64,000 nt of DNA from Steromphala cineraria (Eukaryota; Mollusca; Gastropoda; Trochida; Trochidae): the NCBI GenBank assembly GCA_916613615.1, contig OU744730.1, positions 29,696,882 to 29,760,881 of the forward strand, in the 5' to 3' direction. The position numbers and the translations under genes are program-made. This document shows, piece by piece, positions 50,462-61,466 of the stretch (position 1 is the first letter of the stretch; every line of letters begins with the position of its first letter). The notes under the pieces were generated by a model. The model saw only the letters and a list, made by a program, of their open reading frames with translations, made no database searches and was not told the origin of the DNA.

Positions 50462-51484
50462 AGTCCCATAATCAGAATTTTAGTAATATAGATAATTTTT
50501 AAAGTATTTTTAACGTATTCTCTGAATATTCAGAAATCCATAAGTACAACCAAACCTGAAATCAGATTATTATTCGTGAAATAAGAATTAAAAAATCGAA
50601 ACGGCTTTCCCGAACCGGCAGGTTGCAATAAATAGAAAGGGGCGTCTTTTTTGCAATGTCGCGCAAAGGTTTGTGGGAAGTGAACACGTGACGCAACTTT
50701 GCAGGCGATTTTACTTATCAATAAATTAAATACTTTCAAATACATTGATATCATTTGCATGTTTCGTCCATTTTGCAAGGCGGGAACAAATTGAGTTCAT
50801 ATGCCTTAGCCATTATCAATACGGGAATCTTTCGAATTTGCATAAATAAGTTGTAAGGCATAATATAATAGTCAGAAGGACGCAAATTTTGTTTTGTTCG
50901 CAGATTTAGACTTCCTTATATGTAGGCAGGTTTATGGTAAAAAATATTCAGCCTCTTGAACATCATTTTTCTTTATTTTTATGAATTATACTCGCCTTAT
51001 TTTGGTTAGTTCATAACCAAAACTACTTTCTAAGAAAATAATTGAAATAATAACGATCGGGTGTAATCTTTGTATTGATCGTTTAGTCAAAATTACCGAT
51101 ACATGTTTTCTGTAAAATTGGTGAAATGACAGCAAGTAATTAAGATAATGCAGATGTTTGAAATTTGTACCTAAGTGTCTGTAGCCAGTCGGAGCGCAGC
51201 GTAATACACGCAGGGAACCTGAATGGCCATGATTTCGATAAACAGGAAATGAGGTGAATTCTACGCATGAAACAGTGATGTCACTGATTGTGGGGTCGTT
51301 TAAGGCTACGGCAAGTTTTTGAGGGTGGTGTACTTCAAAATTCAAGTTAGGTACTTTCCCGTTTATCAAATAATCTGATTTTGGTATCAAACATTTCCTG
51401 AAAGATTTTTCTACCCGTCTATGTGCTCCTGTGCCACAATTTTTCGGAAGGCTTAGCTGGATATGCAAGTCTGAATAAGGGACT
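50462..51484. mobile_element. TTAA-flanked DNA element (1,023 bp)
   Basis: The ends read AGTCCC at the left and GGGACT at the right, within an imperfect inverted repeat that extends to a TCAG/CTGA pair. TTAA lies at 50,458-50,461 and 51,485-51,488. The paralogous site near 63,060-63,070 has one TTAA with matching flanks (CATTTTAAGATGACAGAATC), giving a clear empty site. This element is unrelated to the 356-bp family. It holds two minus-strand frames, of 82 codons (50,530-50,778) and 160 codons (50,986-51,468). Neither shows a transposase motif I recognise, so it is probably non-autonomous. Confidence 0.88.
50986..51468 (-). CDS. 160-codon ORF inside the TTAA element, doubtful
   Basis: The frame begins MHIQLSLPKNCGTGAHRR and fills almost half of the 1,023-bp element. 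Its last third is hydrophobic, and the middle is unremarkable. No DDE motif, zinc finger or other known domain is visible, and no second copy is available to test conservation. It may be a fortuitous frame in a somewhat GC-richer element. If real, it would be a passenger or a transposase fragment too diverged to recognise. Confidence 0.2.
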   Translation of the reverse strand: MHIQLSLPKNCGTGAHRRVEKSFRKCLIPKSDYLINGKVPNLNFEVHHPQKLAVALNDPTISDITVSCVEFTSFPVYRNHGHSGSLRVLRCAPTGYRHLGTNFKHLHYLNYLLSFHQFYRKHVSVILTKRSIQRLHPIVIISIIFLESSFGYELTKIRRV

Positions 51485-53524
51485 TTAAGATGACAGAATC
51501 AGATAAGGCATAAAGATTTTATAAACCGATATTACATCAAAGAGATTATGTAGACCAGTTGTCCTCATTAAGGTTCTAATTCTTTCAGGATGTACAAGGA
51601 TTCACAGTGTTCGCATCGTTAGTTCAATTTAATAGTAACACGAGGTCAAAATACTACTCAAAAGGAATTGAAAATGGAATAACCTAGTTTTGGATATTTT
51701 ATTTAAAATCTCAACAATATACTTTAAGGGGATAGATTTGTCATAGAAGGTATTCACATCTTGGGTTGCAATTGCTTATCTTCTTGCTTTTTACATGTGA
51801 CAAAATAGTTCACTGGTGTCGAAAGAAGTGGTTCTTTACTTTTACCACTGCCCTTGGCACAGATATTTATTTAAGGTCATATTGCACTGTTATAATGAAT
51901 AAGTCCTGCAGAGGGACACAACTACATCGACAGATGGATTCTCAATAGACTTTATCCTACAACAATGTTAATAAAAATTAAATATATCAGGCTTGCATCA
52001 TGGATACTTGAAGCTGGAAGCAACGTAAGTCAGTGTCTGGAGAGTCAAACATTTATCTCGTTATCAATCTGTTTTATTAAGCATTCCGGGTTTCATTTAT
52101 ATATAATAGTTAGCAAAAAATATAAATTTTTAATTCTTTGCCTTCGTGTATTGAAGTATTAGTGATCTTATTTTTTAACAACAATTACCCATATCAAATA
52201 ATAATTTGTTTAATAATCTGTAATGTCAAAAAGCCAAACGGTTTCGTTTCGTGCTTGCATTTTTCTTTTTTGAACTGCCATCAAAACAAAACAATATTTT
52301 AAACATTTGCATTGATTACGTTATTTTTGCATTGCTCCATAATCATGTCTACCACAATGGGATATGAAGTGCCTACTAAATGTCTGAGTGGGTGAGTTGG
52401 TCAATATTTTACCAATAAGCGGGGAAAATTTTTTAAGAATTGATTTAAATAAATCCAACAAAGGCGTTGTTAAGTAACTTTGTTGGAACTGGAACTGGAA
52501 CTTAAATATTGCAACCAATATTGTTTCTTATGCACACATATATGTTCACATCAAACCAGTAATAATAAATTTGCTTTCTGACCAACACAAGACAAAGCAA
52601 TAGGTAGTATTGATTTCAGGCGTGGCCAGGAAGTATTGGACCTAACTGACATGATCTTATTCCGGTAACTGTCAGCAATCATTGATCATCTGATTTGCAG
52701 AGGATTTTATCTGCACAAAAGCAGTAAAAAGGAAAACAACTTTCTCTGACCAATTGAATGTGGAGTATACAAGAGCCATTTGTTGATATGAACAATTGAT
52801 TTCTAATATGTCATAGAACAAAACGTTTTTTTCTAGAATAATTTGATAATTGTCTCTTGGTCTCCAAAGTACATTTAGTAATTGTTAATTAAATTTTTGT
52901 TTCCATGGAAACAATCAAAAAATAATCCGAAGAAGTTGAAAATCACAAAAGTCACATCTGCACATGTATAGAGTGATCTATAGCCGAAGTTTTGATGAGA
53001 TAATGAATAAATGAATAAGTTAATGGATAGTATTAAGTGCTTCAACAACATTTCATAAGCTTTCAGACTCCATTAGAGGAAACCATTACTGCATTAAGTA
53101 TCTCATCTTTAGCGATGGTAAAAACCTCTGATACAATCTTTTGAAGCGCTAATGATATTGATTTATTTATCAAACGATAAGTTAAACGCCACAGAATTGC
53201 CTCAAACTACACAACTGGTGTTTTTCGCAAATGCAGGCGATTGACGATCTGCTGGTTTGATCTGATATTATGTTATCCCATATCTGAATAAATACAATCA
53301 ATTGATGAAAATAAACATCGCCAAATGTTTGTAACATTTAATAACAAATAAAAGGAGGCAGGTTCACGGATGTAATGGACTTGATTTGATGTTTCATGTT
53401 ATTTGTCGTAAATCAAAAAGATATTAACAGCTGCATTCATTTTCATCCAAGTTATCTTGTGTTGATGAAACAAAAAAAGTTTTTTATTATCTGAAATGCA
53501 AGTACAACTCGCAACTCTTGATTG

Positions 53525-53915
53525 TAGTGTAGGTCTTCTCTTAATAGCTCCGGCCCCACCATTCACTTTGCTATTTGTCTAAGGACTAAGACCGTCATGT
53601 CTGTCAATCATCTTCCAATTCATGCATGCAGGCAAAGTTTGTAACTGAACTACTCTTCAACCATTAACATTGATTTCAAACAGCAAAAAAATGGAAATAA
53701 GCAGTCCTCAACATAAAATTGTTTTTCCTTATATTGATGATATATAACATTAAACGTGCTTCCGGAAAAGCCATCAAAATGGCAGCTCAAGAGCATATAT
53801 AGTGATGCTCCATTATTAGGGGCCACATGAAACATACGTTCGCTTCTGTCGTTACTTATGTTTGCAGACATGCTTTGAGTAATGTGACGTTTATTGACCA
53901 TCATTCATCACTAAA
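53525..53915. repeat. Five-copy conserved module, copy 4
   Basis: A more diverged copy. It shares CTCCGGCCCCA, TTGTCTAAGGACTAAGAC, TGTCTGTCAATC and AAAGCCATCAAAATGGCAGC with the others. The plus frame stops after a few codons, while a minus frame of 84 codons (53,650-53,904) remains open with partial similarity to the other minus frames. Confidence 0.65.
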
Positions 53916-53964
53916 CTTCACTTAAAAATAGGAACGCCCTGCAGACGGACTCATAATTTTGAGA

Positions 53965-54370
53965 CCTTCTCTAGTTAGCTCCATCCCAACGATTCAAATT
54001 CTATTTGTCTTAGGCCTAGAACCGTTTTCGAGAGTGTCGCCTAATTGTGTCTGTCACTCATGTTCCAATTCATGCACGCAGACAACGAGGTTTGTAATTG
54101 AACTACTATTTTACTATCACATTTGATTTCAAACAGCAACAAGAAATCGAAATAAGCACACGTCAACATAAAATTGCTCTTTCCTTATATAGATGGTATA
54201 TAATATTAATCGCGCGTCCGAAAAAGCCATCAAAATGGCAGCTCAAGACAATATAATTATTGGAGGATACATCAACTATATGTTCGCTTTTAGCAATACT
54301 TATTTGTGTAGTAATATTAAGAGAAGTGTGACGTTTATCGACCATTACTGAATAACTAAACATCATTCCA
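53965..54370. repeat. Five-copy conserved module, copy 5
   Basis: It directly follows copy 4 in head-to-tail order, so this module is locally duplicated in tandem. An 88-codon minus frame (54,163-54,429) and the 38-codon plus frame (54,235-54,351) are both open. Confidence 0.7.
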
Positions 54371-55397
54371 AAATAGTAACGTCCTGTTGACGGACTCATA
54401 TCTTGAAGGACGCTTGTTTTTATCTTCACCTTTCATGTGAAAGAACTTGGTTAAAAGAATTAACTCAAGCACGTTTATGAAAATAGAAGATAGACGCACA
54501 AAGACACTTATGGGCAGAGATAGTAACACTTCGTTAATCAAATCAAATACACCGCTACTCTAAGAATTGATATATATGTCAAGACACTGAAAACCCGACC
54601 ATGCTGTTTGCAAAGGACACTTCATATCTTTCATGGTCATTTCCGACTCGGTATCGATGTAAGAGGAACGTTCTCTAAATAGTCCTGTCTGCGTCCTACA
54701 GTCTCTTCAATTTTTTTAAGGACACTTGTCCTTTATTGTAGACTGCAAGCAGGCTTACTTCTGTAAGAAAATGTTTGATGTTTGTGAACGAAAAAAACTG
54801 CTTTATACAAGAAAGTGAGTTTGAGGAAACTGTAGCTGGTCAATTTTAGGGATAACGGGATCTCACGGAAATTGATGCAACAGATTGACAGGTAATCTTT
54901 TCAGACAATGCTAGGATACCCTGATATGAATAGATTCAAAATATCTCACGATCACCTATTATATCAACAACTCTCAATTATACAATAAATACTTGTTTTC
55001 GATGAAATCTGTAAAATGTCAAAATACATGTATTCGCAAAAGCCAAATTAATACGTCCATTTTACACAAATACTAGCTTTACCCATCAAATGTTCTTTCT
55101 TTAGCGTTTTTAAGGTTGATTTAAGATCTGTTTTCCCCAGATGCAGTGATAAACCAAAAATGGTATCATTTTAAATAAAAAGCATAATTTAAACAACAAA
55201 TCAACTGTGCAGGCAATATACCAATGAGAGACATTAGTGGGTTAATCATATGAATATGACTAATTTACTTATTATCTGTAAATAGAAACATCCTCTCATT
55301 TTACAACAAGATTCCAAATCAGTAACAAAATAAAATCAAAAGAACCACTTTGTGTCATTTTTAGCTCATCTGGCCTGTAAGGCCCGATGGGCTTATG

Positions 55398-55461
55398 GCA
55401 TGGCATGGTGTCCGGCGTCCGTCCGTCCATCCGTCCGTCCATCCGTCCATCCGTCCGTCCG
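55398..55461 (+). repeat. GGCAT and (TCCG/TCCA)n microsatellites
   Basis: A short GGCAT run is followed by about twelve tetranucleotide units, some changed to TCCA, in the same position as in element 1. Confidence 0.9.
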
Positions 55462-55479
55462 TAAACTTTGTGGAATTTC

Positions 55480-56700
55480 GACTTCTTCTCCAGAACCATA
55501 AGGGTTAGAAAGCTGAAACTTTGTTTACAGACTCCTTGCCAAGTGAGGATTATAAATTGTAGCTTTGGTGGCCCTGTGACCCCTAATAAGGGCCACAGGG
55601 GCCACACCCTAAAAACCTATTTTAATCTTCTTCTCCAGAACCATAAGGCCTAGAAAGCTGAAACTTTGTGTACAGACTCCTTGACTAGTGAGGATTATAA
55701 ATTGTAGCTTTGGTGGCCCTGTGACCCCTAATAAGGGCCACAGGGGCCACGCCCTAAAAACCTATTTTAATCTTCTTCTCCAGAACCATAAGGCCTAGAA
55801 AGCTGAAACTTTGTGTACAGACTCCTTGACTAGTGAGGATTATAAATTGTAGCTTTGGTGGCCCTGTGACCCCTAATAAGGGCCATAGGGGCCACACCCT
55901 TAAAACCTATTTTAATCTTCTTCTCCAGAAGCATAAGGCCCAGAAAGCTGAAACTTTGTGTACAGACTCCTTGGCTAGTGAGGATTATAAATTGTAGCTT
56001 TGGTGGCCCTGTGACCCCTAATAAGGGCCACAGGGGCCACGCCCTAAAAACCTATTTTAATCTTCTTCTCCAGAAGCATAAGGCTCAGAAAGCTGAAACT
56101 TTGTGTACAGACTCCTTGGCTAGTGAGGATTATACATTGTAGCTTTGGTGGCCCTGTGACCCCTAATAAGGGCCACAGGGGCCACGCCCTAAAACCTATT
56201 TTAATCTTCTTCTCCAGAAGCATAAGGCTCAGAAAGCTGAAACTTTGTGTTCAGACTCCTTGGCTAGTGAGGATTATAAAGTGTAGCTTTGGTCGCCCTG
56301 GGACCCCTAATAAGGGCCACAGGAGCCACACCCTTAAGACCAATTTTCATCTTCTTTTCCAGAACCATAGGGCCTAGAAAGCTGAAACTTTGTGTACAGA
56401 CCCCTGGGCTATTGAGGATTATATATTGTAGCTTTGGTGGCCCTGTGACCCCTAATAAGGGCCACAGGGGCCAGGCCCTAAAAACCTATTTTAATCTTCT
56501 TCTCCAGAACCATAAGGCCTAGAAAGCTGAAACTTTGTGTACAGACTCTTTGACAAGTGAGGATTATGAAATGTAGGTTTGGTGACCCTGTTGCTCCAAG
56601 AAAGGCAACAGGAACATCCTTCAAATCTATTTTCATCTTATTCTCCTGAAGTACAAGGCCAAGAAAACTGAAACTTGTCGCCTTTATACTTAATTTTATG
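55480..56700 (+). repeat. Tandem array, eight units of about 145 bp plus a decayed end
   Basis: The phase marker (mostly ACTCCTTG, changed in the last two units) falls at 55531, 55676, 55821, 55966, 56111, 56255, 56400 and 56545, so spacing is 144-145 bp. A degenerate partial unit follows. Each unit has a hairpin-capable core: GGCCCTGTG pairs with CACAGGGGCC, with CCCT-AATA-AGGG inside. Differences between units increase toward the right end. Confidence 0.95.
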
Positions 56701-56783
56701 ATTGGTGACCCTTTGGCCTCTACAAAGGGGGAATCACATTGGTCACACTCTACAGCATATATTGTAATTGACGATGAAGCCTG

Positions 56784-57038
56784 ATGAGCTACAGAGCCAA
56801 TGGCTCTATTTTTTCTGTTTGTAATCCTAAACAGTTAATAGAAAAGCTCAGCTTGACATATTTTGAAAAGTGGATTCAAATTTATCAATTTGCATTCAAA
56901 GTTGCTTGGCTTGAAGAGACAGATATTATTATTTATCAATTTACAGTCGAATCGATTGACAATTCAAGGATACTGCGTGAAATTTATAAAGTAGACTTTT
57001 CTTTGAAGTTTTATGAAAGGAAAATGAGAGTCAAGTGA
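56784..57038 (+). pseudogene. Partial paralogue of the 42-kb ORF
   Basis: The first dozen codons come from the end of the HINE-like element, so the present ATG is not ancestral. From WLEET onward it aligns with the 42,049-42,372 frame, sharing LEET, Y-x-FT, D-x-SR and E-x-Y. A 15-nt in-frame deletion follows, and register is lost by one base near the C-terminus, where an early stop occurs. It is probably a decayed exon, if the frame was ever coding. Confidence 0.25.
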
Positions 57039-58123
57039 AATAGGATTCAGGTTTCTTATAGCTCTACTGGAGGGAATAAATAACTTAAGGGAGTGAATTG
57101 CAAATTGTTGCCGTTTCGAGACGAATTGGCATGAGTGAATTCTAGGTTAAGAGTTTGGGTTTCTTTAAGCTCATCATTTTATGGGACACAGATGAATAAC
57201 TGAACAATTTCCATAATGCGTCTTGGGTAACTTTAGGATCAGGATTATCAATGTGTGATTGAAATGCTGACAATATCTAAACAATTCAATATCAATTCAA
57301 TATAATCAAACGTGTAAGTTCAGATTTAATCAAGGAAACAAGAACTCACACAAAATATCACGCACACGTTTGAAAAAGCACGCATATGTTGAAATGATCA
57401 TGATTTGTAGATTTTACATTCCCAACCCCCACTGCACTTTATCGTCCCCAATTGATAATTGTTTAATGGATGCTTCATCAGATCGGGTTGTGAGGCAAAA
57501 AAAGGCATTTAAAAGACTTCATTCTTTCCTTGGAAATCCTAGTTATCGTTGGTCCTCTCAAATCTTCTGTTTAGTTGACTAGTTGATCAATTCATGTTCG
57601 TCTCAAGACACTTGCGATTTCTCAAGATATCTATCTGCAGACTAAGAAATTATTAGACAATTCAACTCTTTTCTTACGCTCTGACCTTTGGCTAGCCTTA
57701 GTGAAGAGAACTGAATTTCCAATGGATATTACTGATATAAAATGAACTTTTAAGTATATCCTCCTGTTCCTAGAAAGTGTACACTCAACTGAATTTTTCT
57801 GTAAGTCATTCATTTTGCAATATGTGATGATTTTCTTTAACTTGCAATAAAACTGTCTTTAGACACCCCCGACTGATTTTTAGAAATAGACTTTTATATG
57901 TATGTACAAGTATAAGTCGTTTTAAAATAAATTCATCAACCTTAATTAAGACTGCAACTGGTTTTTATATGCATCGGTATGAAAATAAAATATGGCCGTC
58001 CAATGAAAGGTTCGTATTAAAATTGTACAGCTTTATCCTGCTGTGATATGCTTGCTTTGAAATTATTCATTCTATCCAGAATATGACCTCCTGATACACT
58101 CTGACCTCAACAACTAGTTCAAA

Positions 58124-58198
58124 CTAATCAGACCTAAGGGATTTTAAGTCCAGAATCACGGTCTCAACCGTCACATTATCATTTCTTTGGCCTGACAT
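58124..58198 (-). CDS. Conserved 24-codon ORF, copy B
   Basis: The counterpart of 45,785-45,859, with identical length. Its first 17 residues are the same despite three third-position differences. Two residues then differ, and the last codon before the stop is Asp instead of Gly. The possible splice donor of copy A is lost here because GGTTAGT reads GATTAGT. An in-frame stop lies just upstream of the ATG in this copy as well. Confidence 0.33.
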   Translation of the reverse strand: MSGQRNDNVTVETVILDLKSLRSD

Positions 58199-58302
58199 AG
58201 TTCACAATCTTTTCAATATAAAAGATCCCTGAATCTCCAATATTTACACTGTCCTTTCCAGATTGGTATTGAAATGGGTCACTTTGGATAGTCAGATATC
58301 AA

Positions 58303-59597
58303 CTAGATTAGCGTTAGCGGGATACCGCAAAAGCAGAGCAGCCCCGGAACTTTGGGTTTCGCCTTACCCTGTTCCGCCTTTTACAGGCCTCACCAAATTG
58401 GGAATTTTCTCGTGACCTTGACCTTTGACACTCAAGGTCACACAATCAATGAACACATTTCATTGAGTATAACATTATTGTAATGAAATAAAGTGTTAAA
58501 AATTAAATTAATCCATTTTCTCCATATATGTTGACCTTGCTGTGACCTTGACCTTCGACAGTTAGTACCCAAAACTTTTTGAAAATGTTGAACTTCTCAA
58601 GAGATAATATATACAAAATCTAAACTTCATAGCACAAAAACTTTTCAAGTTATTGTGTTTAGAAGGAATTGCAATAACTCATATCTCATGACCTTGACCT
58701 TCAAGGTCACACAATAATTGAACACTTTTTATTGAGTATAACAATCATGTATTGATTAAAAGTGATCATAGTTAAAATTAAGCATTTTCGCTAAACCATG
58801 CTTAAGTCATGACCTTGCTGTGACCTTGACCTTTGACAGATTGTAGCCAAAACCTTTTCAAAATTTTTTACTTTTCCAAGGATGATATATACCAAGTTAG
58901 AGCTTCATAGCACAAAAACTTTTCAAGTTACCGTGTTTACAAAGAATTTTGTGGTGATTTTATAACTCGTGACCTTGACCTTTGTACTTGAAAGTGAACA
59001 TGTCATAATGATTCCCTGGAAGTATTAACATTTAGACATGTTCATGAGTTCTGAAAAGCTAAATGGGATAAAGTTATACCCCAATTTAGTGCATTTTGTA
59101 ATAACTCATATCTCATGACCTTGACCTTTTACCTTCAAGGTCACACAATCATTGAACACTTTTTTTTAGTATAACAATCATGTATTGATTAAAAGTGTTC
59201 ATAGTTAAAATAAAGCATTTTCGCTAAACATGCTTACGTCATGACCTTGCTGTGACCTTGACCTTTGACGGATTGTAGCCAAAACCTTTTCAAAATTTTT
59301 TACTTTTCCAAGGATGATATATACCAAGTTAGAGCTTCATTGCACAAAAACTTTTCAAGTTATCGCGTTTACAAGGAATTCTTAGTGTGAATACATAGCT
59401 CGTGACCTTGACCATTGACCTTGAAAGTGAACGTGTCAAAATCGTTCCCCCGAGGTATGAGGAGTAAGGTATGAATAAGAGTTCTGGAAAGCTTAGGGGG
59501 AAAAAGTTATAGCTAGTAGTACGAGTGCGGCGGCGGCGGCGGCGATGGAAACTTCACAAAAACTGATAGCAGCCCCGTCCTTAGAGGGGGCTGCTAA
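58303..59597 (+). mobile_element. Helitron-like element, copy 2
   Basis: It has complete ends: CTAGATTAGCG at the left, and AGCAGCCCCGTC, a short loop, then GGGGGCTGCTAA at the right. The paralogous site at 45,951-45,970 (AGATATCAATAATTCAC) is empty. Comparison puts the insertion between A and T with no necessary target duplication, which fits Helitron-type integration. An AA duplication cannot be excluded, because the flanking AA is ambiguous. The interior matches copy 1 over its length, including the TGACCTTGACC clusters and a CGG microsatellite near the right end. Confidence 0.82.
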
Positions 59598-60861
59598 TAA
59601 TTCACGAAGTACCTTATCATGTACCGGGGTATTGGACACTATCGAGTCTTGCATTAAGATCATATCTCTTTTCAATCACTCACTTTCAGTAGAACGTATT
59701 TGGCCTATATAGAAAAAGAACATTAAGAAGATTAAACAAAGAGCTACATGAAAGTGATAAATATATCCGAAGATTATATACTGTGCAAAATAAGGTAGGG
59801 ATTCTGTAAGTTATTTTAATAGTATTTCTTATTCGGTTGTTCATTCAGGGCAGACTTTACATTCATTTACAAGTTGTTATACAATCTGCAAGATGGTTTC
59901 AATTGTGATTTGTGTAAACATGTGCAGTTGCACTTTTACCCATTTCAACAATCTTCAGCTGTACATGTTTCAATAGTGATATGTGATGAGTATATTGATG
60001 ATTAATACTGATATTTTCAAACTTGCTATCAAGATATTTCACATGAATGAAAACGTACATGTATAGAATTATAGTTCATATTTCAGAAGTCCCCTTCTGT
60101 CTAAATACCTAAAGTGTAGTAAACCATGTACTGACTCAAGAACTATGACACTATTAGAATATTAGCAATGTATTGGCGTTTGATTGATAAATTCGCATTG
60201 AATGAAAACTTTAAATGTTTTACTTTTAAGTGATGTCGACATCCACCTTCAGATTCAGACTTACTTGTAAATTCTATTTCTGTCTCAAGTTATCAAATTA
60301 AAAATATGAAAACATTGTAGGATAACATAACATATGCCTTGTCAAAAAAACCTAAATAATTGCTATTTACCATTTAAAAGATCCATAAATTAGGCCATCT
60401 TTTGAAATATTTCATAAAAATATAATCATTTGTGCAAGTCATATTGTTTTTCATTTCAATCAATTCAATCATATTGAAATATCCCCATGTTAAAGTATTA
60501 AATCCTTCCCTTTCTTATGTCTGAAAATCCGATAAAATGGTGCCATGAAAAGCTCTATGATTACACAGTGAAAGAAGTCTTTCAGAACGAGCATGTTAAA
60601 ATCTAAGACTTCTGCTTGTCAACTTCGATTTTGATTTCAAATTTTAATGGGCTGTAGAGTCACTTTGATTGAACTCTAAATATTTTACCCTTAAAACGGT
60701 TTGTTTGAAACTCGTCAAAGAAATGTAGACAAGACTGTAGTTAAATTCTATTTCTGACTATGCTGTCTTTCAGGTAGTAATTTAAGTATTTCCTTTGAAT
60801 GAGTCAATTATCTTCAGCAAACTTGTAACTCAACATCAAAAGGGTTATTGATGCTTTTTAA

Positions 60862-61217
60862 AGGGGCAGTAGCACGTTTTTTGATAATTTTATATTTTAA
60901 AAATTGCACTTATAATGGTAAGTAAATGCCTGATGTATTATATTGACAGTGTCAACAATCACATTACACAAGCCAATCAACCATAATCAGAGGACAAAGT
61001 ATGAGGATTTACATAAAATACATTGGCGGCCATTTTTGTGTGAACACCTTTAATTCATTTTTGTAAGAAAAAGGAATCGCATGGCAGAACCTTACGTTAT
61101 ATATTTGAATTATTACTGCTCCATTTAGTTTAAATACATTGTCTTTCATTTGGAACCATTTATTTTCATTTTCCTGACATCACCTTATATTCCCCCTAAA
61201 AACGTGCTACTGCTCCT
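60862..61217 (+). mobile_element. TTAA-flanked MITE, copy 3 (356 bp)
   Basis: It has the same ends as the 7,839 element and the same orientation, with one change in the right repeat (CTGCTCCT). TTAA lies at 60,858-60,861 and 61,218-61,221. The interior is nearly the same as the 7,839 copy. The related unsplit site near 49,845 reads TTTTTTTATATG, one base from the expected empty target. Confidence 0.92.
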
Positions 61218-61466
61218 TTAATATGTTAATTTAAAGGACAGTGTTACCTGACATTTTATAAATCAAGTGATAAGGAGAAGCTGCAGTAGTCATTGGATTC
61301 TTTAATTTCTAGTGACATTTGTTAATAGTGCATTCCTCTTTTACGTCAACAACAGTATAACCATTTGCAAGTAATATAAGCATGAAGAATATAAGCATGA
61401 ATCAAGTTTGATCTGAGTTTTAAAGATAAATAGACCATCTTTAACAATTTGTCTCTGTGAATATAA

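Larger units (their letters stand above)
49000..53940. repeat. Diverged duplication fragment with insertion
   Basis: It is collinear with 6,120-10,090 of copy 1 and then jumps to the 12,340-13,030 portion, so an internal part of the unit is missing. Landmarks include AGCAGCCTGTCCCAGGGGG near 50,263 (8,264 in copy 1) and the GACCAACACAAGACAAAGC phrase near 52,577. It is interrupted by the TTAA element at 50,462. Confidence 0.75.
55363..56810 (+). mobile_element. HINE/pearl-like non-autonomous element 2
   Basis: Same architecture as the 17,027 element: AGCTCATC after a T run, GGCAT repeats, (TCCG)n with TCCA variants, and a tandem core of about 145-bp units. It ends with GATGAGCT and a hairpin (AGAGCC/GGCTCT, 56,793-56,807) before T-rich sequence. 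The outer parts are close to element 1, but the tandem units are a clearly different subfamily. No coding capacity is present. Confidence 0.8.
54371..60330. repeat. Downstream duplication segment, copy B
   Basis: The counterpart of 40,961-46,640. It has gained a HINE-like element (55,363-56,810) and a Helitron-like element (58,303-59,597), and it lacks the equivalent of 42,566-44,842. Conservation is highest around 58,030-58,300 and 59,600-59,750. Confidence 0.8.

Noticed and set aside
55296..56522. Open frames within the second tandem array and microsatellite
   Set aside because: Same reason. One frame includes the translated TCCG microsatellite, a typical artefact.
59493..59675. 60-codon minus frame with an alanine run
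   Set aside because: The alanines come from the CGG microsatellite in the Helitron-like element, and the frame runs out into flanking DNA.
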